Below are positions 15,278 to 24,951 of a stretch of 64,000 nt of DNA, one piece after another. How positions within the stretch are numbered: position 1 is the stretch's first letter; every line of letters starts with the position of its first letter. The stretch is from Nocardioides ginsengisegetis. GTDB taxonomy: Bacteria; Actinomycetota; Actinomycetes; Propionibacteriales; Nocardioidaceae. The position numbers were made by a program, and so were the translations under genes. The stretch lies in assembly GCF_014138045.1 (NCBI RefSeq), contig NZ_JACGXA010000001.1, forward strand, positions 1 through 64,000, written 5' to 3'. A model generated the notes under the pieces. That model saw only the letters and a program-made list of their open reading frames with translations, did not search any database and had not been told where the DNA came from.

Positions 15278-15829
15278 ATGCGCGCCGATGCACAGCGCAA
15301 TCGGGACCGCATCGTCGAGGTCGCGAGGGACGTCTTCCGCGAGCAGGGGTACGACGCGTCGCTCGACGAGGTCGCCAAGCGGGCCGGCGTCGGCGCGGGC
15401 ACGCTCTACCGGCACTTCCCCCAGCGCGAGAACCTCCTCGACGCGATCATGCAGAGCTGGGTCGACCGGGTGCACGACGCCGCCGACAAGGCGGTGACCC
15501 GCGAGGGGACGCCGCGGGAGCAGCTGCTCGCCTGGTTCGAGACCTACGTCGGGCTGATCTCGGTCCACAAGGGCGGCCCCGCCAAGATCACCAGCGCGAT
15601 GGGGCACGAGGAGTCCCCGATCCGCACCAAGTGCCAGACCCTCGCCGCGGCCAACGACCGGGTCCTCGACCACCTCCGCGAGGCCGGTGCGCTGCGGCCC
15701 GACGTCGACTCCGTGCAGATGTGCCGGCTGGTCGGCGGGGTCGCCACGGTGGCCGACCAGGGCGAGCTCGACGCGGCCGTCGTACGCCCGCTCCTCGAGG
15801 TCGTCGCCGACGGCGTCCTGGCCCAGTAG
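15278..15829 (+). CDS. TetR family transcriptional regulator
   Basis: The 183-residue protein has an N-terminal TetR helix-turn-helix ([20 protein letters not shown]... [23 protein letters not shown]). Its all-helical ligand domain resembles the SbtR-like C-terminal type. It probably represses the divergent MFS exporter and itself through the palindromes just upstream. ATG at 15278 follows an AAGGGG site. The effector is unknown. Confidence 0.9.
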   Translation: MRADAQRNRDRIVEVARDVFREQGYDASLDEVAKRAGVGAGTLYRHFPQRENLLDAIMQSWVDRVHDAADKAVTREGTPREQLLAWFETYVGLISVHKGGPAKITSAMGHEESPIRTKCQTLAAANDRVLDHLREAGALRPDVDSVQMCRLVGGVATVADQGELDAAVVRPLLEVVADGVLAQ

Positions 15830-15896
15830 TCGCCGGAGCGTCCGCCGCACCACTCCGGCTCCGCGCCCGCCCGGCGCCGCCGGTAGATTGACGCCC

Positions 15897-18158
15897 GTGC
15901 CAGAGACCCGGATCGCCAATCTCGACACCGTTGCCGTCGCCTCCGAGGATCCCCACCACGCACAGCCGTGGGCGGACCTGGGGCTGAAGGCCGACGAGTA
16001 CCAGCGGATCCGCGAGATCCTCGGCCGTCGACCCACCTCCTCCGAGCTCGCGATGTACTCCGTGATGTGGAGCGAGCACTGCTCCTACAAGAGCTCGAAG
16101 GTGCACCTCAAGCAGTTCTCCGAGATCCCGCAGGAGACACCGGCCGGCAAGATGCTGGCCGGGATCGGCGAGAACGCCGGCGTCATCGACATCGGCCAGG
16201 GCTACGCCGTCACGTTCAAGGTCGAGAGCCACAACCACCCGTCGTACGTCGAGCCCCACCAGGGCGCCGCGACCGGCATCGGCGGCATCGTCCGCGACAT
16301 CCTCGCGATGGGCGCCCGCCCGGTCGCGGTCATGGACCCGCTCCGCTTCGGCCCCCTCGACGCGCCCGACACCCACCGCGTGCTGCCCGGGATCGTGGCC
16401 GGCGTCGGCGGCTACGGCAACTGCCTCGGCCTGCCCAACATCGGCGGCGAGGCCGTCTTCGACGAGACCTACCTCGGCAACCCGCTCGTCAACGCGCTCT
16501 GCGTCGGCGTGCTCCGCCACGAGGACCTCCACCTCGCCAAGGCGAGCGGCGTCGGCAACCAGGTGATCCTCTACGGCGCCCGCACCGGCGGCGACGGCAT
16601 CGGCGGCGTGAGCGTGCTCGCGAGCGAGACCTTCGACGCGGACGGCCCCGCCAAGCGGCCCAGCGTGCAGGTCGGCGACCCCTTCATGGAGAAGCTGCTC
16701 ATCGAGTGCACCCTCGAGATCTTCGCGGCCGGGCTCGTGGCCGGCATCCAGGACCTCGGCGGCGCCGGGCTCTCGTGCGCCACCTCGGAGCTGGCCAGCG
16801 CCGGCGACGGCGGCATGCACGTCGAGCTCGACCGGGTGCCGCTGCGCGACTCCACGCTCGCGCCGGAGGAGATCCTGATGAGCGAGTCGCAGGAGCGGAT
16901 GATGGCGGTCGTCGAGCCCGACGACGTCGCGGCGTTCCTCGCGATCTGCGCCAAGTGGGACGTCGAGGCGGTCGTGGTCGGCGAGGTCACCGACACGGGC
17001 CGTCTCCAGATCGACTGGCACGGGGAGCGCGTCGTCGACGTGCCGCCGCGCTCGGTGGCCCACGACGGGCCCACCTACCACCGTCCGTTCGCCCGCCCGG
17101 ACTGGCAGGACGCCCTTCAGGCCGACAGTGCCGAGGCGCTGCCCCGGCCCACGACCGGCGACGAGCTGCGCGCGACCCTGCTGCGCCTGGTCGCCAGCCC
17201 CAACCTGTGCGACAAGTCCTGGATCACCGACCAGTACGACCGCTACGTCCGCGGCAACACCGTGCTTGCCCAGCCCTCCGACAGCGGCATGGTCCGCGTC
17301 GACGAGGAGACCAACCTGGGTGTCGCCGTCTCGACCGACTGCAACGGCCGCTTCGCCAAGCTCGACCCGTACGCCGGCGCGCAGCTCGCCCTGGCCGAGT
17401 CCTACCGCAACGTCGCCACCGGCGGGGCCACCCCGCTGGCGATCTCGGACTGCCTCAACTTCGGCTCGCCCGAGGACCCCGACGTCATGTGGCAGTTCGC
17501 CGAGGCGTGCCGCGGCCTGAAGGACGGCTGCCTCGAGCTCGGCATCCCCGTCACCGGCGGCAACGTCAGCCTCTACAACCAGACCGGCGAGACCGCGATC
17601 CTGCCGACCCCGGTGGTCGCCGTGCTCGGCGTCATCGACGACGTCACGCGCCGTACGCCGTCGGCCTGGAGTGCCGCCGGCGAGCAGGTCTTCGTGCTCG
17701 GCGAGTCCCGCGAGGAGCTGTCGGGCTCGGAGTGGGCGCACGTCGTCCACGGCCACCTCGGCGGACGCCCGCCGGTGGTGGACCTGGCCGCCGAGAAGGT
17801 GCTGGCCGAGCTGCTCCGCGAGGGAGTCGGCCTGCTGACCTCGGCGCACGACCTCTCCGACGGCGGCCTGGGGCAGGCGCTGGTCGAGGCCGCCCTGCGG
17901 CACGGCGTCGGCGCGACCGTCACGGTCCCGGGCGACGCGTTCCTCGGGCTCTTCGCCGAGTCCGCCGGCCGTGTGCTGGTGACCGTCGCCCCGGGTGACG
18001 AGGACCGGCTCGCCGACCTCGCCGCCCGCCACGGCGTCGCCCTCACCGGTCTCGGTGTCACCGGTGGCGACGCACTCGTGGTCGACGGCCAGTTCGAGGC
18101 GCCGCTCGCGGAGCTGCGCGAGGCCTGGACGGCCACCCTGCCGGCCGCGCTGGGCTGA
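15897..18158 (+). CDS. purL: phosphoribosylformylglycinamidine synthase subunit PurL
   Basis: The 753-residue protein is the small-type PurL that works with PurS and PurQ. It carries [12 protein letters not shown] near residue 60, [27 protein letters not shown], and the repeated AIR-synthase-like halves ([12 protein letters not shown], later [16 protein letters not shown] and [10 protein letters not shown]). The GTG at 15897 lies seven bases after TAGATT, suggesting a leaderless transcript. It sits directly after the TetR gene but has its own -10 box. Confidence 0.97.
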   Translation: MPETRIANLDTVAVASEDPHHAQPWADLGLKADEYQRIREILGRRPTSSELAMYSVMWSEHCSYKSSKVHLKQFSEIPQETPAGKMLAGIGENAGVIDIGQGYAVTFKVESHNHPSYVEPHQGAATGIGGIVRDILAMGARPVAVMDPLRFGPLDAPDTHRVLPGIVAGVGGYGNCLGLPNIGGEAVFDETYLGNPLVNALCVGVLRHEDLHLAKASGVGNQVILYGARTGGDGIGGVSVLASETFDADGPAKRPSVQVGDPFMEKLLIECTLEIFAAGLVAGIQDLGGAGLSCATSELASAGDGGMHVELDRVPLRDSTLAPEEILMSESQERMMAVVEPDDVAAFLAICAKWDVEAVVVGEVTDTGRLQIDWHGERVVDVPPRSVAHDGPTYHRPFARPDWQDALQADSAEALPRPTTGDELRATLLRLVASPNLCDKSWITDQYDRYVRGNTVLAQPSDSGMVRVDEETNLGVAVSTDCNGRFAKLDPYAGAQLALAESYRNVATGGATPLAISDCLNFGSPEDPDVMWQFAEACRGLKDGCLELGIPVTGGNVSLYNQTGETAILPTPVVAVLGVIDDVTRRTPSAWSAAGEQVFVLGESREELSGSEWAHVVHGHLGGRPPVVDLAAEKVLAELLREGVGLLTSAHDLSDGGLGQALVEAALRHGVGATVTVPGDAFLGLFAESAGRVLVTVAPGDEDRLADLAARHGVALTGLGVTGGDALVVDGQFEAPLAELREAWTATLPAALG

Positions 18159-18168
18159 GCAGCCGGGC

Positions 18169-18966
18169 TCAGCCCTTCAGCGTGGCCGCGTGGTCCGGCA
18201 CCGCCCGGAAGAGCTCGCGCGGCGGTCGCTCGTAGTCGTGGCCGGGAGGCCGGGGCGGGAGCTCGACCCGTCCCCACGTCGGCGCGACGTAGGGGATCGT
18301 CGAGAGCAGGTGGGCGATCATGTTGAGGCGCGCGCGCCGCTTGTCGTCCGCCTCCACGACGTACCACGGCGACTCGTCGAGGTCGGTGTGGACGAACATC
18401 TCGTCCTTGGCCCGGGACACGGCCTCCCACTTCTCCCGGATCATCAGGTCGTTGTCGGAGAACTTCCAGCGCCGCAGCGGGTCCGACAGTCGCGCGACCA
18501 GCCGGCGTTCCTGCTCCTCGTCGCTGACGGAGAACCAGTACTTGCGCAGCAGGATCCCGTCGTCGATCAGCATCCGCTCGAAGGTCGGGCACTGGCGCAG
18601 GAAGAGTCGGTGCTGCTGGGGCGTGCAGTAGCCCATCACCGGCTCGACGACCGCGCGGTTGTACCAGGACCGGTCGAACAGCACGATCTCGCCGGCCGCC
18701 GGCAGCTGCTCGACGTACCGCTGGAAGTACCACTGGGTGCGCTCGCGGTCGCTGGGCGTGGGCAGCGCGACCACGCGGACGTGCCGCGGGTTGAGGTACT
18801 CGGTGATCCGGGTGATCGTGCCGCCCTTGCCGGCCGCGTCGCGTCCCTCGAAGACCACGACGACCCGCTGCCCGGTGTCGCGCACCCACTCCTGGAGGTC
18901 GACCAGGTCCTCCTGGAGCCGCAGCAGCTCCGCCTGGTAGACCTTGCCGCCGATCCTGTCCGTCAC
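18169..18966 (-). CDS. ppk2: polyphosphate kinase 2 family protein
   Basis: The 265-residue protein has the PPK2 Walker A loop FEGRDAAGKGGTI, the lid and Walker B region EIVLFDRSWYNRAVVEPVMG, and KYWFSVSDEEQERR. PPK2 enzymes transfer phosphate between polyphosphate and nucleotides (GDP/ADP or AMP depending on subclass). The single-domain length suggests class I, but the substrate cannot be settled. A GGAGG site precedes the GTG start. It is convergent with purL, with stops 10 bp apart. Confidence 0.93.
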   Translation of the reverse strand: MTDRIGGKVYQAELLRLQEDLVDLQEWVRDTGQRVVVVFEGRDAAGKGGTITRITEYLNPRHVRVVALPTPSDRERTQWYFQRYVEQLPAAGEIVLFDRSWYNRAVVEPVMGYCTPQQHRLFLRQCPTFERMLIDDGILLRKYWFSVSDEEQERRLVARLSDPLRRWKFSDNDLMIREKWEAVSRAKDEMFVHTDLDESPWYVVEADDKRRARLNMIAHLLSTIPYVAPTWGRVELPPRPPGHDYERPPRELFRAVPDHAATLKG

Positions 18967-19024
18967 GACCGACCTCCCTCGCCTCCTGCTCAGGCTAGCG
19001 CCGGACGGCTGCCATCATGGGGCC

Positions 19025-19852
19025 GTGCAGCCGAGCCGGAGGAGCGTCCTCGTCCTGGCCGGCCTCGGACTCCTCACAGCCTGCGGGGACGGATCGACGA
19101 GGGAGACCACGGTGCCCGACAAGACCCACGCCTACGGCGAGGACCCCAGTCAGTTCGGGGAGCTCTACCTCCCAACGGGCGCCGCCAAGGGGGTCGTCGT
19201 GGTCATCCACGGCGGCTTCTGGAAGTCGGCCTACGACCTGTCGCTGGGTCGGCCGCTCGCCGGGTCGCTGGCCGCGGACGGCTGGGTCGCGTGGAACCTG
19301 GAGTACCGCCGCGTCGGGCCTGCTGGATCTGGGGGAGGCGGCGGCGCCCCGGCCACCCTCGACGACATCGCCGCCGGCATCGACAAGCTGGCCGAGCTCG
19401 ACGTCGACACCTCCACGGTGCTCGCCCTCGGCCACTCCGCCGGCGGCCACCTCGCCGCCTTCGCCGCGAGCCGCGGCCGCTTCGACCGCTGGGCCGCGCG
19501 GGTCCCGCTCACCGGGGTCGTGTCGCAGGCCGGCGTGCTCGACCTGCGCGCGGCGTACGACGACGGGCTGGGCGGCGGGGCCGTCGAGGCGTTCCTCGGC
19601 CACCCGCCGGGCCCCGACGACGCGCCCGCCGACCCCATGCAGCAGGTCCCGCTGGACGTCCCGGTCGTCTGCATCCACGGCACCGGCGACGACATCGTGC
19701 CGCTCTCGCAGTCCGAGCAGTACGTCGCCCACGCGACGGCCGCCGGCGCCAGCGCCGAGCTGGTGGCGGTCGACGGCGACCACTTCACGCTGATCGACGC
19801 CGGCTCCGCCGCGTGGACCCGGACTCTGGCGATCCTCAACGACCTGCGCTGA
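19025..19852 (+). CDS. alpha/beta-hydrolase lipoprotein
   Basis: The 275-residue protein begins with a short lipoprotein signal peptide and lipobox LLTAC. It then shows the BD-FAE/arylformamidase-like fold: oxyanion motif IHGGFWKS, nucleophile elbow LGHSAGGH, an aspartate in GTGDDIVP and a histidine in DGDHFTLID. It is likely an ester or amide hydrolase held on the outer face of the membrane. A GGGGGGG stretch (about residues 99-105) is an extended loop. Its 3' end overlaps the convergent MFS gene by 17 bp. Confidence 0.82.
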   Translation: MQPSRRSVLVLAGLGLLTACGDGSTRETTVPDKTHAYGEDPSQFGELYLPTGAAKGVVVVIHGGFWKSAYDLSLGRPLAGSLAADGWVAWNLEYRRVGPAGSGGGGGAPATLDDIAAGIDKLAELDVDTSTVLALGHSAGGHLAAFAASRGRFDRWAARVPLTGVVSQAGVLDLRAAYDDGLGGGAVEAFLGHPPGPDDAPADPMQQVPLDVPVVCIHGTGDDIVPLSQSEQYVAHATAAGASAELVAVDGDHFTLIDAGSAAWTRTLAILNDLR

Positions 19853-21107
19853 CCACCTCGGCGGGTGCGGCTGCGGCGAGCTCGGCCTGCCAGTGGATCG
19901 GGCGCGGCACGTCGCGGACGCTGCGCGCCAGGGTCGGGACGAGGGCGCAGAGCGCGGTCGCGACCGCCATTGCGGCCACGGCAGCAGGACCTCCCAGCGT
20001 GCTCAGCAGCACGCCGCCCAGCACCGGTGCGAGCGGCATCACCGACATGGCGAGGAAGCGCGTCGCTGCCCCCATCCGGCCCTGGAGGTGGTCCGGGGTC
20101 TGGGCGATCGCGTAGGCGCTGATGCCCGCGTTGCCGGCCGGGTTGAGCAGGAGCCCGACGCCGAGCGCGAACGCGACGACCAGCGGGTTGTTCCAGAAGA
20201 TGATCGGGATGACCAGGGGCACGAAGCTCCACGCGCCGACCACCGTGAGCCGGCCCGTGGCCATGTGGTCGATGATCGTGGGCGCCGCCACCGCGCCGAG
20301 GAGGCCGCCGATGCCGGCGGCGGTCTCGACGAGGCCGATCTCGGCGGGGTGGAAGCCCGCGCGGATCAGCCGGATGATCGCCACGAAGAAGATCCCGTTG
20401 ACGACCAGGTTCGACAGGGCGGCGTAGACCAGCAGGGCCCGGAAGAACGGCCGGGCCAGGATGAACCGCAGCCCCTCGGCGATGTCCTGGCGCGGGCTCG
20501 GTCGCGGCCCCTCGTGGACCGGGGCGGAGAGGTCGGTGCGGATCCGGCCGAGCATCACCCAGGAGATCGCGAAGCTGGCGGCGTCGGCGGCGAAGGGCAG
20601 CCAGCGGGTGACGCCGTACAGCAGGCCGCCGATCGGGCCGCCGACCAGCGAGGCGACGTGCTGCCTGGCCTGGTTCTGGCTCAGCGCGGTGGGCAGCTCC
20701 TCGGTCGACACCACGGCCCGGACCGCGGAGGTCTCGGCCGGGCCGAAGCACCCGGTCGCGACGCCGGTCAGCAGCGCGACGACGACGAGGTGGGGGATGG
20801 TCAGCGCGTGCATGAGTCCGGCGACGACGAGTGAGGCGTAGAGCAGGACCCCGGCCGCGCTCGCCATCCGCATGACCCGCTGTCGGTCGGTGCGGTCGGC
20901 GAGGACCCCGGCCGGCAGGAGCGCCGCGCACATGCCGAGCAGGTGCGCCGCCTCCACCAGACCCGCCTGGACGGGCGAGTGGGTGAGCGCGAAGGCCAGC
21001 AGCGGGAAGACGAACATGCTGATCCGGCTGCCGAGCTCGGAGACGGTCTGCCCGACCCAGAGGACGGTGAAGTCGTGGTTGCGGGCGAGGGCGCGGTAGC
21101 CGGTCAT
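19836..21107 (-). CDS. MFS transporter (12-TM, enterobactin-exporter-like)
   Basis: The 423-residue protein has 12 predicted segments, starting NHDFTVLWVGQTVSELGSRISMFVFPLLAF, with the motif A-like GVLADRTDRQRVM and second-half features (GLVETAAGIGGLLGAVAAP). This is the pattern of the EntS/DitE-like MFS_3 group, which export small molecules such as siderophores or macrolides. It is divergent from an HTH regulator, and a 24-bp palindrome lies between. ATG at 21107 is preferred; another ATG at 21119 would add four residues inside the operator region. Confidence 0.88.
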   Translation of the reverse strand: MTGYRALARNHDFTVLWVGQTVSELGSRISMFVFPLLAFALTHSPVQAGLVEAAHLLGMCAALLPAGVLADRTDRQRVMRMASAAGVLLYASLVVAGLMHALTIPHLVVVALLTGVATGCFGPAETSAVRAVVSTEELPTALSQNQARQHVASLVGGPIGGLLYGVTRWLPFAADAASFAISWVMLGRIRTDLSAPVHEGPRPSPRQDIAEGLRFILARPFFRALLVYAALSNLVVNGIFFVAIIRLIRAGFHPAEIGLVETAAGIGGLLGAVAAPTIIDHMATGRLTVVGAWSFVPLVIPIIFWNNPLVVAFALGVGLLLNPAGNAGISAYAIAQTPDHLQGRMGAATRFLAMSVMPLAPVLGGVLLSTLGGPAAVAAMAVATALCALVPTLARSVRDVPRPIHWQAELAAAAPAEVVSAGR

Positions 21108-21121
21108 GTCCCGCACCATAT

Positions 21122-21145
21122 ATTGCGCACGTAATGTTGCGCAAT
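21122..21145. promoter_or_regulatory. operator palindrome between MFS and HTH genes
   Basis: ATTGCGCA-N8-TGCGCAAT is a perfect inverted repeat in the 69-bp divergent gap, followed by a further half-site-like TTGCGAAA at 21151. A TAGGCT box at 21165-21170 ends six bases before the regulator ATG. Binding here would block both promoters. Confidence 0.7.
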
Positions 21146-21176
21146 GGTTCTTGCGAAAGTTGGGTAGGCTTCCTCC

Positions 21177-21761
21177 ATGCCCGCGGACCGCCCCATCCAC
21201 GACCCCCGGCTGCTGCGCGCGATCGCCCACCCGGTGCGCACCCAGATCCTCGGCGAGATCGCCGCCGGCGGTCCGACCCGCGCGGCCGACCTGGCCCGGG
21301 TCCTGGACATCCCGGCCAACCAGGCGAGCTTCCACCTGCGCCAGCTGGCCAAGTACGGCCTGGTCGAGGAGGCGCCCGAGGAGGCGCGCGACAAGCGCGA
21401 CCGGGTGTGGAAGGCCAGCTCCGAGAGCGGGCTGCGCGCCGACCTGAGCGAGCTGTCGAAGGCGCCCGGCGGCCGGGCGGCGGTCGCGGTGTTCCGCCGC
21501 AACACCGCCGACTGGGCCCACCACCTCATCGACCTCGTCCTCTCCGACGGCCCATCTGGGGACAAGGAGGAGGACGCGATCCGCACGATGATGAACCAGA
21601 CCGTCAAGCTCACGAAGGCCGAGGCGGAGGAGATGGCGACCGAGCTCGCCGACCTCGTCGAGTCGTGGGTGGCGCGGACCCGCGGCCGCGACGACGTCGC
21701 CCGTCGCACCTACCTCCTCATGCAGGTGCTCCAGCCCCAGCCCCGGCTCGACGAGGCCTAG
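21177..21761 (+). CDS. ArsR-like winged-helix transcriptional regulator
   Basis: The 194-residue protein has an N-terminal winged helix (DPRLLRAIAHPVRTQILGEI... ADLARVLDIPANQASFHLRQLAKYGLVEEAP) of the HTH_20/ArsR type and a long helical C-terminal half without metal-binding cysteines. It probably represses the divergent MFS exporter and itself through the palindrome at 21122-21145. The -10 box placement suggests a leaderless message. Confidence 0.85.
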   Translation: MPADRPIHDPRLLRAIAHPVRTQILGEIAAGGPTRAADLARVLDIPANQASFHLRQLAKYGLVEEAPEEARDKRDRVWKASSESGLRADLSELSKAPGGRAAVAVFRRNTADWAHHLIDLVLSDGPSGDKEEDAIRTMMNQTVKLTKAEAEEMATELADLVESWVARTRGRDDVARRTYLLMQVLQPQPRLDEA

Positions 21762-21778
21762 GCTCCTAGGCTCGACCC

Positions 21779-22138
21779 GTGCCCGCCCGACTCCGCCCCG
21801 CTGACCCGGCCGCCCTCGCCGAGGCCACCGCCCGGTTCGCCGCGGACGCGGCGGCCCCGGCCGACCTGAAGCTGCTGACCAAGCACTATCTCGCCCTGCT
21901 CGAGACGCGCGCGCCCGGCCGGTCCGTCGAGGTCCGCGTCCCGCCGTACGCCGCGGTGCAGGTCGTCGAAGGCGTCCGCCACACCCGCGGCACCCCGCCC
22001 GCCGTCGTCGAGATGGACCCCGCGACCTGGGTCGCCCTCGCCACCGGCGCGCTCGCCTGGGCCGAGGCCGAGGAGTCCGCGCTGCTCCGGGCCAGCGGGG
22101 AGCGCACCAACCTCGCGCCGTACCTCCCGCTGGGGTAG
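21779..22138 (+). CDS. sterol carrier family protein
   Basis: The 119-residue protein matches the short actinobacterial 'sterol carrier family' (SCP2-related MDMPI C-terminal-like) pattern: RSVEVRVPPYAAVQVVEG, HTRGTPPAVVEMDPATWVALATGALAWAEA. Function unproven; proteins of this family may handle hydrophobic ligands or thiol chemistry. GTG follows a TAGGCT box by six bases (leaderless). The TAG stop is the first three bases of a 15-bp palindrome. Confidence 0.75.
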   Translation: MPARLRPADPAALAEATARFAADAAAPADLKLLTKHYLALLETRAPGRSVEVRVPPYAAVQVVEGVRHTRGTPPAVVEMDPATWVALATGALAWAEAEESALLRASGERTNLAPYLPLG

Positions 22139-22194
22139 TCCCCAACGCAGATGTCGTGAAATGCCGTGCTCCGCAGCAACTGCGTTGGGGACTA
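22136..22194. repeat. 15-bp perfect inverted repeat with 29-base loop
   Basis: TAGTCCCCAACGCAG (22136-22150) is exactly complementary to CTGCGTTGGGGACTA (22180-22194). The left arm begins with the stop codon of the sterol carrier gene. It could serve as a terminator without a T-run, a dispersed palindromic repeat, or the remnant of a small element inserted at the stop. Confidence 0.75.
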
Positions 22195-22237
22195 TCCGGA
22201 TTCACCCCCGGCCCCCGCCACGGATAGGTTGGCGCCC

Positions 22238-23596
22238 ATGAGCAGCGAGATCGACAGCATCAAGGCCCGGGTCGAGGGCGTCCTCCCCGGCATCCGCAAG
22301 GACCTCGAGGACCTCGTCCGCATCGAGTCCGTCAGCGCCGACCCCGCCCGCGCGGGCGAGGTCCAGCGCAGTGCCGAGGCCGTCGCCGAGCTGTTCCGGG
22401 CCGAGAAGTTCGACTCCGTCGAGATCGTCAGCGCCGAGGGCGGCGCCCCGGCCGTGATCGCCCACAAGGCGGGCCGAGCGGGCGCCCCGACCGTGCTGCT
22501 CTACGCCCACCACGACGTCCAGCCCGAGAACGACCACGCCGAGTGGGACTCCCCGCCGTTCGAGCCGACCGAGCGCGGCGACCGCCTCTACGCCCGCGGC
22601 GCCGCCGACGACAAGGCCGGCATCGCCGCCCACCTCGGCGCGCTGCGCGTGTACGGCGACGACCTGCCCGTCAACGTCACGATGTTCATCGAGGGCGAGG
22701 AGGAGGTCGGCTCCGAGACGCTGCCGGCGCTGCTCAAGGAGCACCAGGACAAGCTCGCCGCCGATGTCATCGTCATCGCCGACTCCGGCAACTGGGACAT
22801 CGGCGTCCCCGCGCTGACCACCAGCCTCCGCGGCCTGGTCCGCGCCGACGTCACGGTCCGCACCCTGACCCACGCCGTCCACTCCGGCATGTGGGGCGGC
22901 CTGGTCCCCGACTCGCTGATGACGCTGAGCCGCCTGATCGCCACCCTGCACGACGACGCCGGCAACGTCGCGGTCAAGGGCCTGCACAGCGGCCCGGCCG
23001 CCGACGTGGAGTACCCCGAGGAGCGCCTGCGTGCCGAGTCCGGAGCCAACCCGGGCATCGAGTGGATCGGTGAGGGCCCGATCGTCGAGCGCCTCTGGAC
23101 CAAGCCGTCGCTCAGCATCACCGGCCTCGACGCCCCCAAGGTCGAGGGCGCCAGCAACACCCTCGTCGCCTCGGCCCGTGCCAAGATCTCGATGCGCATC
23201 GCCCCGGGTGACACGACCGCCAACGCCGTCCAGTGCCTCCGGTCCCACCTCGAGGCGCACGTCCCGTGGGGCGCCGAGCTGACCTTCACGGTCGTCGACA
23301 CCGGTGAGGCGACCCAGATCGAGGCCACCGGACCGGCGTACGACGCCGCCCGCGCCGCGTTCACCACCGCCTGGGACGGCACCGAGCCCGTCGACATGGG
23401 CGTCGGCGGCTCGATCCCGTTCATCGCCGAGTTCCTCGAGGCGTTCCCGCAGGCCAGCGTGCTGGTCACCGGCGTCGAGGACCCCGACACCCGCGCCCAC
23501 GGCGCCAACGAGGGCCTGCACCTCGCGGAGTTCGAGCGGGTCGTGCTGGCCGAGGCGCTGCTCCTGCACAACCTCGGCGCACTCACCGAGCGCTGA
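22238..23596 (+). CDS. M20 family metallo-dipeptidase
   Basis: The 452-residue protein has the M20 metal-site motifs in order: LYAHHDVQP, GAADDKAGIAAH, FIEGEEEVGSE, then the dimerisation-domain HAVHSGMWGG and a C-terminal HGANEG. It likely cleaves dipeptides (DapE/ArgE/CPG2 superfamily, carnosinase-like branch) with two zinc ions. The ATG is seven bases after TAGGTT, suggesting a leaderless transcript. It is 15 bp upstream of the PucR gene. Confidence 0.92.
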   Translation: MSSEIDSIKARVEGVLPGIRKDLEDLVRIESVSADPARAGEVQRSAEAVAELFRAEKFDSVEIVSAEGGAPAVIAHKAGRAGAPTVLLYAHHDVQPENDHAEWDSPPFEPTERGDRLYARGAADDKAGIAAHLGALRVYGDDLPVNVTMFIEGEEEVGSETLPALLKEHQDKLAADVIVIADSGNWDIGVPALTTSLRGLVRADVTVRTLTHAVHSGMWGGLVPDSLMTLSRLIATLHDDAGNVAVKGLHSGPAADVEYPEERLRAESGANPGIEWIGEGPIVERLWTKPSLSITGLDAPKVEGASNTLVASARAKISMRIAPGDTTANAVQCLRSHLEAHVPWGAELTFTVVDTGEATQIEATGPAYDAARAAFTTAWDGTEPVDMGVGGSIPFIAEFLEAFPQASVLVTGVEDPDTRAHGANEGLHLAEFERVVLAEALLLHNLGALTER

Positions 23597-23610
23597 CGGG
23601 TCCGCGACCC

Positions 23611-24795
23611 GTGCGCGACGCGACCCTCGCCTTCCTGGCGGGGCACCGCGCCGCACGGGTCGACCCGCTCACCGACCGGCTCGTCGACGCGATCGTCGAC
23701 AGCAACCCCGGCTACCGCGCGACCCGGGTCGTCCCGCTGCCCGACCTGCGGAGCTCCTGCCACGACAACATCGGCCGGGTCCTCGAGCTCCTCGGCGTCG
23801 CCGTCCAGGGTGCCGCCGTCCCGGACGAGTCCGAGGCGGCGTACGACGCTGCCCGGGCGACCGGGCGCCGCCGGGCCGAGCAGGGCCTCCCGCTGGACGA
23901 CGTCCTGCGCTCGTTCCGGATCGGCGGGCGGCTGATCTGGGACGACCTGGTCGAGCAGGCCCGGGCCGCGCTGGACGCCGAGGAGCTGCGGGAGGTCGGC
24001 ACCCGCCTCTGGGAGGTCGTCGACGAGACGTCGGCCCAGGTCGCGGCGGCCTACCACGCGACCGAGCGGGCGGCGGTGCGCGCCGACGAGCAGCTGCGGG
24101 CCGAGCTGTGGGAGGGCGTGCTGAGCGGCCGGGCCAAGGAGCCGGGCTTCGCCCACGAGGCCGCCCGCATCCTCGACGTGCCGGTCGGCGGGAACTACCT
24201 CGTCGTGACCGGGGAGGGCCTGGACGTCCCGCGCCTGGAGGAGGCGCTCGCACCGCGGACCACCGCCTGGGTGCGCCGCACCGGCGGCACGGTGGGGCTG
24301 GTCGCGCTGGGCTCCGACGACCGGGCCGACCCGGACGGCGCGCTGGCGGCGCTCCGCGGCGCGGTGGCGTGGCCGGTCGGGGTGTCGGTGGTGGTCTCCG
24401 GCCTGGCCGGCGTCGACACCGGGGTGCGCCAGGCCTCGTTGGCCGTCCGCACCCTCGACGGGGAGCCGGGCGTGGCCGCCTTCGACGATCGGCTCCCGGA
24501 GGCGCTGCTGCTCACCTCGCCGGAGGTCGCCGGCCGGCTGGTCGCCGTCTGGCTGGGCCCGCTGCTGACGCTGCCGGCAGGGGAGCAGGCCTCCCTGCTG
24601 GCGACCCTGGACGCCTGGGTCGCGACCGGCGGCTCGACCACCCACACCGCCGCCCGGGTGCACTGCCACCGCAACACGGTGATCAACCGGCTGCGCCGGG
24701 TCGCTCGGCTCGTCGGACGGGAATCGTTGGACGGAGTGCCCCCTCTCGAGCTCGGCCTGGCCCTCCGCGCCCTCCGCAGCGGCCTGCACCGCTGA
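23611..24795 (+). CDS. PucR-type helix-turn-helix regulator
   Basis: The 394-residue protein ends with the PucR/CdaR C-terminal helix-turn-helix (STTHTAARVHCHRNTVINRLRRVARLVG) and has a GGDEF-like degenerate central region plus an N-terminal sensor-like helical part. PucR family members commonly control purine and other N-compound catabolism. It lies directly upstream of a molybdenum hydroxylase operon, and a palindrome is in the gap, so it probably regulates that operon. GTG start; no strong ribosome binding site. Confidence 0.85.
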   Translation: MRDATLAFLAGHRAARVDPLTDRLVDAIVDSNPGYRATRVVPLPDLRSSCHDNIGRVLELLGVAVQGAAVPDESEAAYDAARATGRRRAEQGLPLDDVLRSFRIGGRLIWDDLVEQARAALDAEELREVGTRLWEVVDETSAQVAAAYHATERAAVRADEQLRAELWEGVLSGRAKEPGFAHEAARILDVPVGGNYLVVTGEGLDVPRLEEALAPRTTAWVRRTGGTVGLVALGSDDRADPDGALAALRGAVAWPVGVSVVVSGLAGVDTGVRQASLAVRTLDGEPGVAAFDDRLPEALLLTSPEVAGRLVAVWLGPLLTLPAGEQASLLATLDAWVATGGSTTHTAARVHCHRNTVINRLRRVARLVGRESLDGVPPLELGLALRALRSGLHR

Positions 24796-24951
24796 CCCGT
24801 CGCTGTGCAGTCTGCACAGAGCAGGCGCTCCAATCGTGGGCATCGCGCGCATGGTGCGTCCGCGTGACGGCTGTCACGCTGGACCCAGGGAGGGAGCACG
24901 ACGCCCGGACCGCCTCGGCGGCCCGCGGCCGACGCTCTGGAGGCACATCGC
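24796..24951 (+). promoter_or_regulatory. regulatory region of the molybdenum hydroxylase operon
   Basis: The gap holds a perfect 17-bp palindrome CTGTGCAG-T-CTGCACAG (24803-24819) and a second dyad GCGTGAC-GGCT-GTCACGC (24862-24879). A strong GGAGG ribosome binding site precedes the ATG at 24952. The first palindrome is the best operator candidate for the PucR regulator. Confidence 0.6.

Noticed and set aside
15588..18032. 814-residue open frame opposite purL
   Set aside because: Composition is that of a complementary-strand shadow and purL is unambiguous on the plus strand.
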